The position numbers and the translations under genes are program-made. Shown here in pieces: positions 25,860 to 34,938 of a DNA stretch of 58,733 bases (its first letter is position 1; each line of letters begins with the position of its first letter). Source of the stretch: Limivivens faecihominis (GTDB taxonomy: Bacteria > Bacillota > Clostridia > Lachnospirales > Lachnospiraceae); NCBI RefSeq assembly GCF_020686945.1, contig NZ_JAJEPR010000021.1, positions 1 through 58,733 on the forward strand. The letters are read 5' to 3'. The notes under the pieces were generated by a model. It was not told the DNA's origin, ran no database searches, and saw only the letters and a program-made list of their open reading frames with translations.

Positions 25860-26757
25860 CTAGCTTTGATTTCCCTTCATCTTTTTCCAGAGCCTTCAGT
25901 TCCTTCAGCTCCTTGTCGTTCAGGTTCAGCTTCTCCTTTTTCCGGCGGGGCTTGAATTTCAGCTGCTCCACCTTGTACTCGCGGAGCTCTTTTTCGTCCT
26001 GCACGTCCACAAGAACCTTCACGAGCTGACGCAGAACGTTGACGCTCTGCACCTCGCCCTTGAGACCATCATCCGCAATCACCCGGTCGCCGATACCCGG
26101 CAGACGGCTGTTCAGATACTCGTAAGTGTCCTCCTCGTTTTTCAGGCAGCACATGAGACGGCCGCAGACACCGGAGATCTTGGTCGGATTCAGAGACAGA
26201 TTCTGCTCCTTCGCCATTTTAATGGAAACCGGTGCAAACTCGGACAGGAACGTATGGCAGCAAAGCTCTCTTCCGCAGATTCCCACGCCGCCGACGACCT
26301 TTGTCTCGTCGCGGACACCGATCTGGCGAAGCTCGATTCTGGTCTTGAAAACGGAGGCCAGGTCTTTTACCAGCTCACGGAAATCGATTCGTCCGTCAGC
26401 CGTGAAATAAAAGAGCACCTTGTTGTTGTCAAAGGTGTATTCCGTGTCGATGAGCTTCATCTCCAGCTTGTGCTTGCGAATTTTTTCCAGGCAGATACGG
26501 AAGGCTTCTTTTTCCTTCTCCTTGTTTCTCTGGGCTCTCGCGTTGTCATCGGCATTGGCGATACGGATGACGGGCTTTAAGGGCTGTACCACCTGATCGT
26601 CCGTTACCTCTCTGGCATCCGCCACCACGCTTCCGTACTCAATTCCCCGGGCCGTCTCCACGATGACGTGGTCGCCCTTTTTGATGGGGAGCTTTTTCGG
26701 ATCGAAATAATAGATTTTTCCGGCATTGCGAAACCGGACTCCAATAATTTTAATCAT
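25849..26757 (-). CDS. ricT: PSP1-domain protein RicT (YaaT)
   Basis: A 302-aa protein with the PSP1 C-terminal domain. The two cysteine clusters CGRELCCHTFL and CGRLMCCLKNE bind iron-sulfur clusters in the Bacillus RicAFT complex, which affects RNase Y-dependent mRNA maturation and sporulation signalling. The N-terminus IIGVRFRNAGKIYYFDP is characteristic, and the tail is lysine-rich. Its start overlaps the holB stop as ATGA. Confidence 0.93.
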   Translation of the reverse strand: MIKIIGVRFRNAGKIYYFDPKKLPIKKGDHVIVETARGIEYGSVVADAREVTDDQVVQPLKPVIRIANADDNARAQRNKEKEKEAFRICLEKIRKHKLEMKLIDTEYTFDNNKVLFYFTADGRIDFRELVKDLASVFKTRIELRQIGVRDETKVVGGVGICGRELCCHTFLSEFAPVSIKMAKEQNLSLNPTKISGVCGRLMCCLKNEEDTYEYLNSRLPGIGDRVIADDGLKGEVQSVNVLRQLVKVLVDVQDEKELREYKVEQLKFKPRRKKEKLNLNDKELKELKALEKDEGKSKLDDN

Positions 26758-27752
26758 TCTGTGATGTTCTCCTTTATGGTCAGAAACAACAGCTCCATCG
26801 TGAGGTCAAAATTCACGTTGGCGTTGAGCCGCTCCTTTGCTTTTCTTAAAGCTTCCAGAATGTCCTCCACTCCCTCGTAGCTGCAGTTGTTGGTCTGCTC
26901 CTGAATGGAAGCGAGCTGATCCCGGAAAATGATACCGTCCGCATCCCGGGTCGCCTTGAAATACAGCACATCCCGGTACCAGACCGCGAAGATATCCAGA
27001 TAATCCTGAATATCCACTTTATATTCAGAAACGCCCTTCACCGCCGCGCTGATCTCGCTGATATCCATCCGCGGGGCATTTTTCAAAATATGAAGGGCCG
27101 CATTCTTGATCTCGTTAAAATACTCGGAAGTAGCCAGTTTGACGGCTTTTCCGATGTTTCCCTGGGCAAAAGCCACAGCGATATCCGCCTGGTAATCCGG
27201 CACTTCCACATGCTCCATCAGATATTTCCGCACTTCCTGATCCGGCACAGGCTTCATATTCAGCACCACGCACCTTGACAGAATCGTCGGCAGGAAAGAA
27301 GACGCATTCGTCGTCAGAAAAAGGATCACCGCATAGGCCGGCGGCTCCTCGATCGTTTTCAACAGCGCATTCTGAGCCTGCACATTCATCTTCTCCGCAT
27401 CCGGAACGATATAAATTTTATATTTGCTCTGATAGGGTTTGATCTGGACGTCGCCTACCAGCTGCTCCCGGATATCGTCCACGCTGATGGTGTTCGGTTT
27501 TTCGTGGGTGATCCGGATAATATCCGGGTGGTTTCCGCTCTCCGCCTGCCGGCAGGAACGGCATTTTCCGCAGGGCTTTTCTCCCTCACCCTCGCACTGC
27601 AGAAGCTCTGCAAAACGACTGGCCAGAAGTTTTTTCCCCGAGCCTTTTTCTCCACTGAATATATAAGCATGAGAAACCTTATTCAATTTCTCCGCATTTT
27701 TCAAATGCTCTATGATCTGTTTATGTCCGACAATGTCCTGGAATCCTGACAT
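26754..27752 (-). CDS. holB: DNA polymerase III delta' subunit
   Basis: A clamp-loader subunit of about 332 aa. FQDIVGH opens the AAA+ domain, with SGEKGSGKK at the P-loop, the zinc-binding cysteines of CEGEGEKPCGKCRSC, and the sensor region TIEEPPAYAVILFLTTN. The ATG at 27752 follows AAAGGGGG; the 22-residue upstream extension in the same frame is not homologous. It loads the sliding clamp with tau and delta. Confidence 0.95.
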   Translation of the reverse strand: MSGFQDIVGHKQIIEHLKNAEKLNKVSHAYIFSGEKGSGKKLLASRFAELLQCEGEGEKPCGKCRSCRQAESGNHPDIIRITHEKPNTISVDDIREQLVGDVQIKPYQSKYKIYIVPDAEKMNVQAQNALLKTIEEPPAYAVILFLTTNASSFLPTILSRCVVLNMKPVPDQEVRKYLMEHVEVPDYQADIAVAFAQGNIGKAVKLATSEYFNEIKNAALHILKNAPRMDISEISAAVKGVSEYKVDIQDYLDIFAVWYRDVLYFKATRDADGIIFRDQLASIQEQTNNCSYEGVEDILEALRKAKERLNANVNFDLTMELLFLTIKENITE

Positions 27753-27847
27753 ATGCGACACCCCCTTTTCTCTCTCGTTGCTAACACTTATCCTTAAACT
27801 CTTCTCGCTAACGCTCATTCCATTATACCATAACTCCTTCAGAATAC

Positions 27848-28456
27848 CTATGAAAAATTAGTGAAGCCTTTCTTCTCTTTTATAAACTGCCGGATTTCAG
27901 TCAGGCATTCCTCCAGTGTCCCCGCATTGGAAAATCTCCTGGAAATACCTGCTTTTTCCAGATTCTCCTCAGAAAAATCCTCGCTGTCCGCCAGAAAACG
28001 GCGGCACATCTCCTCATAGGCCGGTTTTTCCTGCTTTTTCTCCCGGTCGATGGCCCGGATGAGGCGGATATCATCGGGAACCTCCACATAGATCGGCAGC
28101 ACCCGCTCTTCCCCGTAATAAGCCCTCATTTTCTCATAGGAAACCAGGGTTCCGATGGACAGATAGTCCTTCCGCTCCAGCTCCATGTGCTCGTCGTCCA
28201 CGGTAAAATACTTCCAGACGCCCATCACGGTATTGTAGCAGCGAAGCTCGATGATCTTTTCCTCCTTCTGGAAGCGGCGCAGCACCTCGTCATCGACGAA
28301 ATGATAGTCCACGCCATCCTTCTCCCCCGCCCGGATCGGCCGGGTCGTATAAAGAACGATCTCCTGAAGCCCCAGCGTTTCATCTTTCATCAGTTCCCGG
28401 AAAATCGTATCCTTTCCCGAAGAACTTTTTCCCATCACATAAAAAATCTTTCCCAT
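27848..28456 (-). CDS. Guanylate-kinase-like protein
   Basis: A 202-aa P-loop kinase with GKSSSGKDT near residue 9 and the GMP-kinase pattern TTRPIRAGEKDGVDYHFV, continuing with RCYNTVMGVWKY and a late LID-like arginine region. It probably phosphorylates GMP or a related nucleotide. It sits between the decarboxylase and holB, the slot that thymidylate kinase (tmk) takes in Bacillus. Its start abuts the decarboxylase stop without a gap. Confidence 0.85.
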   Translation of the reverse strand: MGKIFYVMGKSSSGKDTIFRELMKDETLGLQEIVLYTTRPIRAGEKDGVDYHFVDDEVLRRFQKEEKIIELRCYNTVMGVWKYFTVDDEHMELERKDYLSIGTLVSYEKMRAYYGEERVLPIYVEVPDDIRLIRAIDREKKQEKPAYEEMCRRFLADSEDFSEENLEKAGISRRFSNAGTLEECLTEIRQFIKEKKGFTNFS

Positions 28457-29929
28457 TTATCTGCCCTTTTTCAACACATCTATAAATTCCGCCCTGTAGT
28501 CCCGAAGCCCCTGGATTGAAAGCCCTTCCCCCTGGAAAAAAGCCACCCTCCCCAGCACGTCCCGGCTGATCCGCTCTCCCGGCATCAGAAGCGGGATTCC
28601 GGGCGGATAGAGGTAGAGAAATTCGCCGGAAATCCGTCCCTCACTCTCTTTCAGAGGCACAGTCTCTTTTTCCCCATCATAGGCCTCCCGAAGAGAGACC
28701 ACAATCTCGTTGTGGACGACTCCGTCATAACCGACACTTCTGCTCCGCCGATCCAGGGCACTTTCTACGCCTGCCCCAACCTTGCCGACACAAGCCGCTT
28801 CTTCGTCAGCAAGTTCTCCATCGATCCGGTTCAGCGCCTTTCTCAGCCGTTCAAAGCCTTCCTCCGTGTCCATAACGGAAGTCAAGGCCAGCCCATAGCC
28901 TCCTGCTGCCATCTCAAGCTCCAGATGGTCTTTTTTCCGGAGTTCCTCAGCGAGCCATTCCCCGCCGTGCGCGTCCGGAACCAGCAGGATTTTTGAGCGA
29001 TCGAAATCAAATATACCATAATCTCCCCGGATTTCATAGCCCGGAATCCGGATTCTCTCAAGTCCCCGGATAAAGGCATAGAAGTCCTCCAGCCTGGCTG
29101 CAAAAGCCTCAAACCGCTCTTTTCCCTCGTTTTTCAGAAACTCCACACACCGGTCCATGGCCGCCATGAAAATATAAGACGGGCTGCTGCTCTGATAGAT
29201 CCCCAAAAATCGCCGAATCCGGTCCTCATCCACCCGGGCGCTCTTGCTCACATGAAGCACTGCCGTCTGTGTAAAAGAAGGCAGTGTCTTATGAAAGCTC
29301 TGAATCACCACATCCGCCCCGAGTTTCAGGGCGCTTTCCGGAAAATATGGGCAGAAGCCTAAATGCGCCCCGTGGGCCTCGTCCACAATCAGCGGTATCC
29401 CGTGGGCATGGCAGATTTCTGCGATCCGTTTCACATCCGATACGGCCCCGTCATAGGTAGGCGAAGTGATGAGCACCGCCTGAGTTTTCGGATAGTCCTT
29501 CAGAAGCTTTTCCACGTCTTCGGGCAGGATTCCCCCGTTTATCCCAAACTTCGGCTCCCACTGTGGGTAGAGACTGTGGATAACCAGGTCTCCCAGATAG
29601 CAGGCGTGGTACGAAGCCTTGTGGCAGTTTCGCGCAAGACCGATCTCTCCGCCCGGCCGCACCAGCGCCGACACTGCGCTTAAAATCCCGCAGGTGCTTC
29701 CGTTTACCAGAAAATAGGTACTTCTCGAGCCATAAACTTCCGCTGCCCGCTCCTGGGCCTCCTTTAAAATTCCCTCTGGATGATGGAGGTTATCAAACCC
29801 ATCGATCTCCGTAATATCGATCAGAAACGGATTCTCAAAATCCTCCACCTGACGCTTGTGCCCCGGCATATGAAACGGATAGACGTCGCTTTTTCCATAG
29901 GCGAGAAGTGCATCGTATAAGGTCGTCAT
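28457..29929 (-). CDS. Orn/Lys/Arg decarboxylase family PLP enzyme
   Basis: A 490-aa fold-type I PLP enzyme of the short (YaaO/SpeA-like) Gram-positive group. It has FHMPGHKR at residues 19-26, the cofactor-binding GSTCG and VDEAHGAHLG, and the Schiff-base Lys214 in SFHKTLPS. It makes a polyamine precursor (cadaverine, putrescine or agmatine). The exact amino acid cannot be told. ATGA overlap with the preceding phosphodiesterase gene indicates coupling. Confidence 0.92.
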   Translation of the reverse strand: MTTLYDALLAYGKSDVYPFHMPGHKRQVEDFENPFLIDITEIDGFDNLHHPEGILKEAQERAAEVYGSRSTYFLVNGSTCGILSAVSALVRPGGEIGLARNCHKASYHACYLGDLVIHSLYPQWEPKFGINGGILPEDVEKLLKDYPKTQAVLITSPTYDGAVSDVKRIAEICHAHGIPLIVDEAHGAHLGFCPYFPESALKLGADVVIQSFHKTLPSFTQTAVLHVSKSARVDEDRIRRFLGIYQSSSPSYIFMAAMDRCVEFLKNEGKERFEAFAARLEDFYAFIRGLERIRIPGYEIRGDYGIFDFDRSKILLVPDAHGGEWLAEELRKKDHLELEMAAGGYGLALTSVMDTEEGFERLRKALNRIDGELADEEAACVGKVGAGVESALDRRSRSVGYDGVVHNEIVVSLREAYDGEKETVPLKESEGRISGEFLYLYPPGIPLLMPGERISRDVLGRVAFFQGEGLSIQGLRDYRAEFIDVLKKGR

Positions 29930-31041
29930 AGCTCATCCTTTCCAATCAGAATCAGCGGAATCACCATCTCATCCTCCAGAAGTCCCGCATGGACGCCGAT
30001 GAAAAAGTCCTCCTCTTTTTTGTGGCTGTATATGCTCAGATCATCCACCGCCACAGCCAGATAATCTCCCATCATTCTCTCAAAATCCGAACGTTCCTTT
30101 CCCGGTCCGAAAAGCTTTTTCTCCCGGACTTCTTCTTTGGTGAGAAGCAGAAAAGTATCGCTGAAATTTTTCCGAAATTCTTCTTCAAACTGCTGCTTTT
30201 TCTCTTCCTTCACGAAGAAATTCACAGCCCTCGGCTCCAGACTCAGGCCCCGTTTCAGGCACTCCGTTATTTTCGGGTAATTCTCGATGGCCACGCCGCG
30301 GGAGTTCATATGGCCATGGTCGGCCGTCACGATCACCAGCGTATCTGAAAGCTTCTCCGTCAGCTCCTGAACCTGTTTTTCCAGCTGTCTTAAGGTCGCC
30401 TTCGCCTCCGGACTGTAGCAGCCTTTTTCATGCATGCAGCCATCCGGTTCCGACCAGTAAGCGTAAATATATTTTTTTCCCGGCCGACTGGTCAGCTCCT
30501 CGATCCAGCCCGAAATCGCCTCAAAGTTTTTGGGATAAGGCTCCTCAAAAGGAATCAGGCTGTAGGCCCGCCCGCCATTTTCCCTGATCTGTTTCACCAG
30601 GTTCTTATAGGGGCAAAATGTCTCCGCCACAGGATATTCTGCTGCCGGCCGCGTGGTCCCCGCTTCCCGGTTCAGAAAAACCGTCACCGTCTTATCGATC
30701 TTCGGATAGTAGCAATCCCAGCCCAGCCAACAATGCTCCACCGGATAAAGCCCGCTGCAGATCGAAGTTGTGGCCGCCACCGTAGTCGGCGGAAACACCG
30801 CCGAGTAAGTCCCCGCCAGATGGGAAGCAAAAAATCCATCCGGCTCCAGATTGCCGTCCACAATACATTTTCCCATGCCATCCAGCAAAATCACCACCAC
30901 ATTTTCATACTCCCGCTCCGCAAATTTCCGGTCCAGAAGCCCCAGCGTCTCATGATGCACCGGCGCCCCGAAATATTTCAAAATAGAATTGGCCAGACTC
31001 ACCGTGCTGTTCGCGTAATCCGGGTATTTTATCTTTTTCAT
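29926..31041 (-). CDS. Alkaline-phosphatase-superfamily phosphodiesterase
   Basis: A 371-aa soluble protein of the type I phosphodiesterase/nucleotide pyrophosphatase group. The metal and nucleophile region is VVVILLDGMGK followed by FPPTTVAATTSICSG (Thr nucleophile in PTTVAAT). The second metal site is TADHGHM, and a final histidine lies in IGVHAGL. It probably cleaves phosphoesters; the substrate is unknown. There is no signal peptide. It is the first gene of the block ending at rsmI. Confidence 0.85.
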   Translation of the reverse strand: MKKIKYPDYANSTVSLANSILKYFGAPVHHETLGLLDRKFAEREYENVVVILLDGMGKCIVDGNLEPDGFFASHLAGTYSAVFPPTTVAATTSICSGLYPVEHCWLGWDCYYPKIDKTVTVFLNREAGTTRPAAEYPVAETFCPYKNLVKQIRENGGRAYSLIPFEEPYPKNFEAISGWIEELTSRPGKKYIYAYWSEPDGCMHEKGCYSPEAKATLRQLEKQVQELTEKLSDTLVIVTADHGHMNSRGVAIENYPKITECLKRGLSLEPRAVNFFVKEEKKQQFEEEFRKNFSDTFLLLTKEEVREKKLFGPGKERSDFERMMGDYLAVAVDDLSIYSHKKEEDFFIGVHAGLLEDEMVIPLILIGKDEL

Positions 31042-31079
31042 CGTATTCTGCCTCCTCCTGTCTCACATCATTTCTTATG

Positions 31080-31108
31080 AGTATAACCCGATTTTCCTCC
31101 CCGCGCAA
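31080..31108 (-). promoter_or_regulatory. Candidate promoter of the phosphodiesterase-rsmI block
   Basis: On the minus strand TTGCGC (31103-31108), 17 bp and TATACT (31080-31085), just upstream of the phosphodiesterase gene. Good -10, weak -35. Confidence 0.45.
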
Positions 31109-31134
31109 CTTCTCATCTATCGGAAGTATTTTAT

Positions 31135-31163
31135 TTGCCCCTCTTTCTTCCCTGTGCTATAAT
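31135..31163 (+). promoter_or_regulatory. Candidate sigma-A promoter of the DUF6062 gene
   Basis: TTGCCC (31135-31140), 17 bp and a perfect TATAAT (31158-31163) with an extended-10 TGC. It is back to back with the promoter at 31080-31108. Confidence 0.65.
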
Positions 31164-31257
31164 CACCTCAGTATTACATTTTCTGCGGCACCCGGCTTTG
31201 TTCAGAGACCAGTCCTGCCCGCTCCCGCAGAAATATCTCACCTGGAGGTTTACAAAT

Positions 31258-32034
31258 ATGAAAGAACAGCTTTACACGATTCCTCTCATGGATGCCTTCC
31301 GTGAAAAGGACGAGTGCCCTTTCTGCTTCATCCATCGCTCCCTCGAGCAGCACGCCATCGATTTCACCCTGGGTTCCGGCGCTTCCTATATGGAGGACGA
31401 TATCCGGTTCCAAACCGATAAAGCAGGTTTCTGCAAAGATCATTATCAGAAAATGTTTCTCTACGGCAACCGCCTGGGCAGCGCCCTGATCCTGGAAACC
31501 CACCTGAAAAAGCTCACAAAGGATCTCAAGGAGCAGATGGAGCACTACAGCACCGGCGACAAGCCCTCCCTTCTGGGCCGCTTGAAAAAATCCGCTCCCG
31601 ATCCGGAAGCGAAAACAAATAACGTCAGCACCTGGATCCGGATGCAGAACAAGAGCTGCTATATCTGTGAGCAGATCGAGACCACCTACGAGCGGTACCT
31701 CGCCACCTTTTTCGAGCTCTTCAAACGAAATGAGGACGAGTTCATGGACCTTCTGAAAAATGGAAAAGGCTTCTGCCTGCCCCATTTCGGCGACCTGCTC
31801 TCCGGTGCAGAGCGCTATCTGAACGAAAAAGACCAGGCCCGCCTCCGCGAAATCCTCTTCCCCCAGATGATCCAAAACCTCGAACGGATCACCGGCGACG
31901 TGGAATGGTTCCAGAAAAAATTCGACTACCAGTTCAAAGACGCCGACTGGAAAGACGCCAAAGACGCCGTCCAGCGCGCCATGCAGAAAGCCGGCAGCGG
32001 CTACCCCGCCGACCCGCCCTATATCCAGAAATAA
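31258..32034 (+). CDS. DUF6062-family protein with two zinc-like modules
   Basis: A 258-aa soluble protein. Two repeats each pair a CxxC with a later CxxxH: CPFC (residue 20) with FCKDHY, and CYIC with FCLPHF, as if each binds one metal. Between them lie a basic linker and long helices. Function is unknown; it is found mainly in Lachnospiraceae-type genomes. The ATG at 31258 follows TGGAGG; the frame upstream crosses the promoter and is not coding. Monocistronic, with a terminator just after. Confidence 0.8.
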   Translation: MKEQLYTIPLMDAFREKDECPFCFIHRSLEQHAIDFTLGSGASYMEDDIRFQTDKAGFCKDHYQKMFLYGNRLGSALILETHLKKLTKDLKEQMEHYSTGDKPSLLGRLKKSAPDPEAKTNNVSTWIRMQNKSCYICEQIETTYERYLATFFELFKRNEDEFMDLLKNGKGFCLPHFGDLLSGAERYLNEKDQARLREILFPQMIQNLERITGDVEWFQKKFDYQFKDADWKDAKDAVQRAMQKAGSGYPADPPYIQK

Positions 32035-32040
32035 CTAAAA

Positions 32041-32078
32041 ACGGCATCCGCAAAGTTTTTATGCTTTGCGGATGCCGT
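32041..32078. terminator. Terminator between DUF6062 gene and GH32 gene
   Basis: A perfect 15-bp stem ACGGCATCCGCAAAG with its complement and an 8-nt loop (32041-32055, 32064-32078). The convergent arrangement suggests use from both sides. Confidence 0.85.
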
Positions 32079-32104
32079 TCTCAACATTATCACGGAAACT
32101 GATT

Positions 32105-33712
32105 TTACTGTATCTGATAAATTTCCACTTTTGCTTTTCCTTCTGCCTGAACAGTAATTTTTCCTTTTTTCACATCCAGCACTGTCTCATAAGCTTCACT
32201 CAAAAGACCGTCATTTACCGTTACTTCCAGAATCTCTCCATCTGAAAGCAGAGAAAGTTTCTCCGGTTTTCCAATTGTATTCATCTTCAGTTCCCGGTAA
32301 GTCTGACCTTCTTTGATTTCTTCTTTGTCTGTAAATTCTCTTGCTGCTCCGGCAACGCCTTCTGTTCTCTGTGCGATTCCCTCAATCTTCAAAACACCCT
32401 CATGATACAGGCATTTTGTTCCATAGAGATCCACAACCATGTCCTTGTCTTCTTCCAGTTTTACAACAATTTCCACTGCCGCAGGTTCTTTCTGTGTATA
32501 AACAACACACTTGTCTGACTTCGAATTCAAAACTGCTTCCAGTTTTTTTACTTTCTGTTCTTCCAGCTCCTGAATGAGTTTCTGTCTGAGCAGATAACCT
32601 TCTTCCGTTTTTACCAGAGTCAGCTCTCTGGGAATTCCCATCATTCCCCTGAAATTTTTACCCTGGTTGTTGGTACGCATCCAGGGAATCATGATCACCC
32701 GGTCTGTCCCGGCAAAAGTCTGTCCGGCATAAGGCAGCATACAATGGTAAGCTTCCTGTCTGACGCCATCCGTTACAAAATGGGAACCATCAAAATCACC
32801 CAGGAAATAGTAGCCGTCTGCGGACCAGAAGATCCATTTCTTTCCACCGCCTTCTACCGGAATCTCTCGGAAATCCGGGCATTCCCAGGCTCCTGGAATG
32901 GTAAGTTTCTGTGTCATGACCCAATTTTTCAGATCGCTGGAATTAAAGATCGCATAATCATTTTTATCCAGATACAGCACCATATAGTAAAGTTGCTTTT
33001 CCTCATACCAGTAAACTTTGGGATCCCGGTTATCTGCTTCTATGTGTTCCAACACATTCTCTTCTATCTTCGTCAGTGTTTCTCCCTGATCCGTACTGTA
33101 AGCAATCCGCTGTACAAATTTTTTCCCTTTGCTCCATTCAGAAGCACTTCCTGCTACAGTATAAAAGAATACCGGTGTATCCTTGGGAAGTCCCAGAAGA
33201 CCTCTCTCATTCAGGATCGCACAACCGGAAAACATCGTTCCGTTTTCATCTGGAAACATCACATCCTCTTTCTGCACCCAATGAAGGAGATCTGTACTCT
33301 CCGCATGCCCCCAGCTCATATTTCCCCAGTTTACATCAACCGGATTGTGCTGAAAATACAGGTGATATTTTCCTTCACTATAAATCAGTCCATTTGGATC
33401 ATTGATCCAGCCTGTTTCCGGCACGAAATGGATATATCCGCTGTTTTCCCGCACAGCAGACTCCTTTTCCCGCACAGCAGACAGAAGACTTTCACAAACA
33501 TCACCTTCGATCCGGATCTTTTGGCCCTTCCATTTTTTCACCGGCAAAACTGCACAGAAATCTTCCGGATAAGTTTCCTCAGTATCTACACAGGAAATCT
33601 CAAATTCATAAATTTTTTCTGTTCCGTACCAGAAAGTCAGCAACCTTTTTTCTGCTTCCTTCTTTACCGGTACAAGAAGATAATCTTTTGATATCGTAAG
33701 TACTTTTTCCAT
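32105..33712 (-). CDS. GH32 fructan beta-fructosidase
   Basis: A 535-aa glycosidase that releases fructose from sucrose, inulin or levan-type fructans. All three catalytic motifs are present: WINDPNG (nucleophile Asp105), RDPKVYW (transition-state Asp230) and WECPDF (acid/base Glu277). About 95 residues precede the propeller, longer than in a simple invertase, and a C-terminal beta-sandwich follows. No signal peptide, so it acts on imported oligosaccharides. AAAGG precedes the ATG. It is the last gene of the LacI-controlled operon. Confidence 0.93.
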   Translation of the reverse strand: MEKVLTISKDYLLVPVKKEAEKRLLTFWYGTEKIYEFEISCVDTEETYPEDFCAVLPVKKWKGQKIRIEGDVCESLLSAVREKESAVRENSGYIHFVPETGWINDPNGLIYSEGKYHLYFQHNPVDVNWGNMSWGHAESTDLLHWVQKEDVMFPDENGTMFSGCAILNERGLLGLPKDTPVFFYTVAGSASEWSKGKKFVQRIAYSTDQGETLTKIEENVLEHIEADNRDPKVYWYEEKQLYYMVLYLDKNDYAIFNSSDLKNWVMTQKLTIPGAWECPDFREIPVEGGGKKWIFWSADGYYFLGDFDGSHFVTDGVRQEAYHCMLPYAGQTFAGTDRVIMIPWMRTNNQGKNFRGMMGIPRELTLVKTEEGYLLRQKLIQELEEQKVKKLEAVLNSKSDKCVVYTQKEPAAVEIVVKLEEDKDMVVDLYGTKCLYHEGVLKIEGIAQRTEGVAGAAREFTDKEEIKEGQTYRELKMNTIGKPEKLSLLSDGEILEVTVNDGLLSEAYETVLDVKKGKITVQAEGKAKVEIYQIQ

Positions 33713-33787
33713 TCTATTAACCTTTCATTCTTTTGAGGGTCTGCCATCTGCCAAGCCATGGATTCCAGATCCTGTCTTTTCCTTATT

Positions 33788-34882
33788 TCACCGCGGCCAT
33801 CTGTCTTTCCTATCCATCAGTTTTCCATATGGCTGATGAGGTTCTTCCTGATACCAGTAAGCAACAGAAGCCACATCGTCTTCCCGCTCAAAAAGCCCGC
33901 CATAATACACACCGATCTGCTGAATCGTTACCCGGATATCTTTTTCGAACAGGATCGGATCCATAATGTGCCACCGGTAAAAGCTTCTCTGAGGCAGCTG
34001 ATCGTCATTATGAAAATCATTGTGCAGGAACGTATCATGATGTGAATAATACGGATAGCCTAAAAAAGGCGTACAGAACGTATTTTCCACGGTTTTTCCG
34101 TCCTTCTGAGTGGCAAAACTCCAGGCTCCGCCAAAATAGTCTTCTGTTCCGGTTCCGCAGATGGTTGGATACTCTTCATCCCCATCCAGATAGAACTTCA
34201 CTTCCCCTTCTCCGTACCAGTAGCGTTCCAGCGCAGTCAGTGCCATATATGTCCCAACATACTGTCCCCTGCCTTTTACATGATCCAGTATTATGTAATC
34301 CTGACCTTTTTCTGTTATTCTCTGCCTTCTCCACTGAGCATGAAAATATCCGGTGTTTTCCGGAAGTTCATCCGTCAGACAATAATCAATCTGGTAAAAG
34401 AATGCCGGAATCGTCTCATCGCACTGATTTTCAATGGTGATTTTAGCTTTTTTTCGGAAAGGCATTGGAAAATAGGAATTAAAACCTCTCGTGGGATTAA
34501 CAGCTACAGGAAGAGAATTCACGCAATACGACACACCAAAACCGCAGCAAAAAAAATCTCCTAACGGACTTTCCACTGAAGGCTTTTCCTCTCCATCCCA
34601 GTACATCCGCAAAACCAGATCTCTTAAAACATATCTGTTGCGCTCACTCGTCCGGTCTGTCACTGTGATCCAGATATGATTGATGGTTCCCGGACCGTCC
34701 ATTTCTGCCAGTGTTACCGTCTCTCCCGATTTGATTTCCGGAATACAAGGAGAACCTTTTCTGGCAGTTCCAAGATCACTTGCGGCTCGGCCTCCCATTC
34801 CCTTTTCTCCCTTACGGTTTTCCCAGTTAATACTTCTGCTTTGTCCTTTTTTCAATATTGATAAATGGTTTAAATCAAACAT
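33788..34882 (-). CDS. GH172 (DUF2961) family glycosidase
   Basis: A 364-aa cytosolic protein with the DUF2961 pattern: an N-terminal strand rich in Arg/Asp, MDGPGTINHIW, SPLGDFFCCGFG, FNSYFPMPFRK, and GTGTEDYFGGAW, which carries the likely catalytic Glu. Known GH172 enzymes act on difructose dianhydride I or on D-arabinofuranosides. Placed between two GH32 genes, a fructose-containing alpha-fructofuranoside or difructose anhydride is the natural guess. AAGGAG precedes the ATG. Confidence 0.88.
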   Translation of the reverse strand: MFDLNHLSILKKGQSRSINWENRKGEKGMGGRAASDLGTARKGSPCIPEIKSGETVTLAEMDGPGTINHIWITVTDRTSERNRYVLRDLVLRMYWDGEEKPSVESPLGDFFCCGFGVSYCVNSLPVAVNPTRGFNSYFPMPFRKKAKITIENQCDETIPAFFYQIDYCLTDELPENTGYFHAQWRRQRITEKGQDYIILDHVKGRGQYVGTYMALTALERYWYGEGEVKFYLDGDEEYPTICGTGTEDYFGGAWSFATQKDGKTVENTFCTPFLGYPYYSHHDTFLHNDFHNDDQLPQRSFYRWHIMDPILFEKDIRVTIQQIGVYYGGLFEREDDVASVAYWYQEEPHQPYGKLMDRKDRWPR

Positions 34883-34900
34883 CGAAACTCCTTATCCTCA

Positions 34901-34931
34901 AAGAGGCTGTTGCATTTTGCGACAGCCTCTT
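34901..34931. promoter_or_regulatory. Intercistronic hairpin between two glycosidase genes
   Basis: A 10-bp stem AAGAGGCTGT with its complement and an 11-nt loop lies between the GH32-like and GH172 genes. The short U-stretch on the minus strand is weak, so partial termination or message processing is likelier than a full stop. Confidence 0.5.
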
Positions 34932-34938
34932 ATCTTTT

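Noticed and set aside
24939..25955. A 338-codon plus-strand frame over rsmI and the tRNA methyltransferase gene
   Set aside because: Antisense shadow crossing two real genes with strong homology on the other strand.
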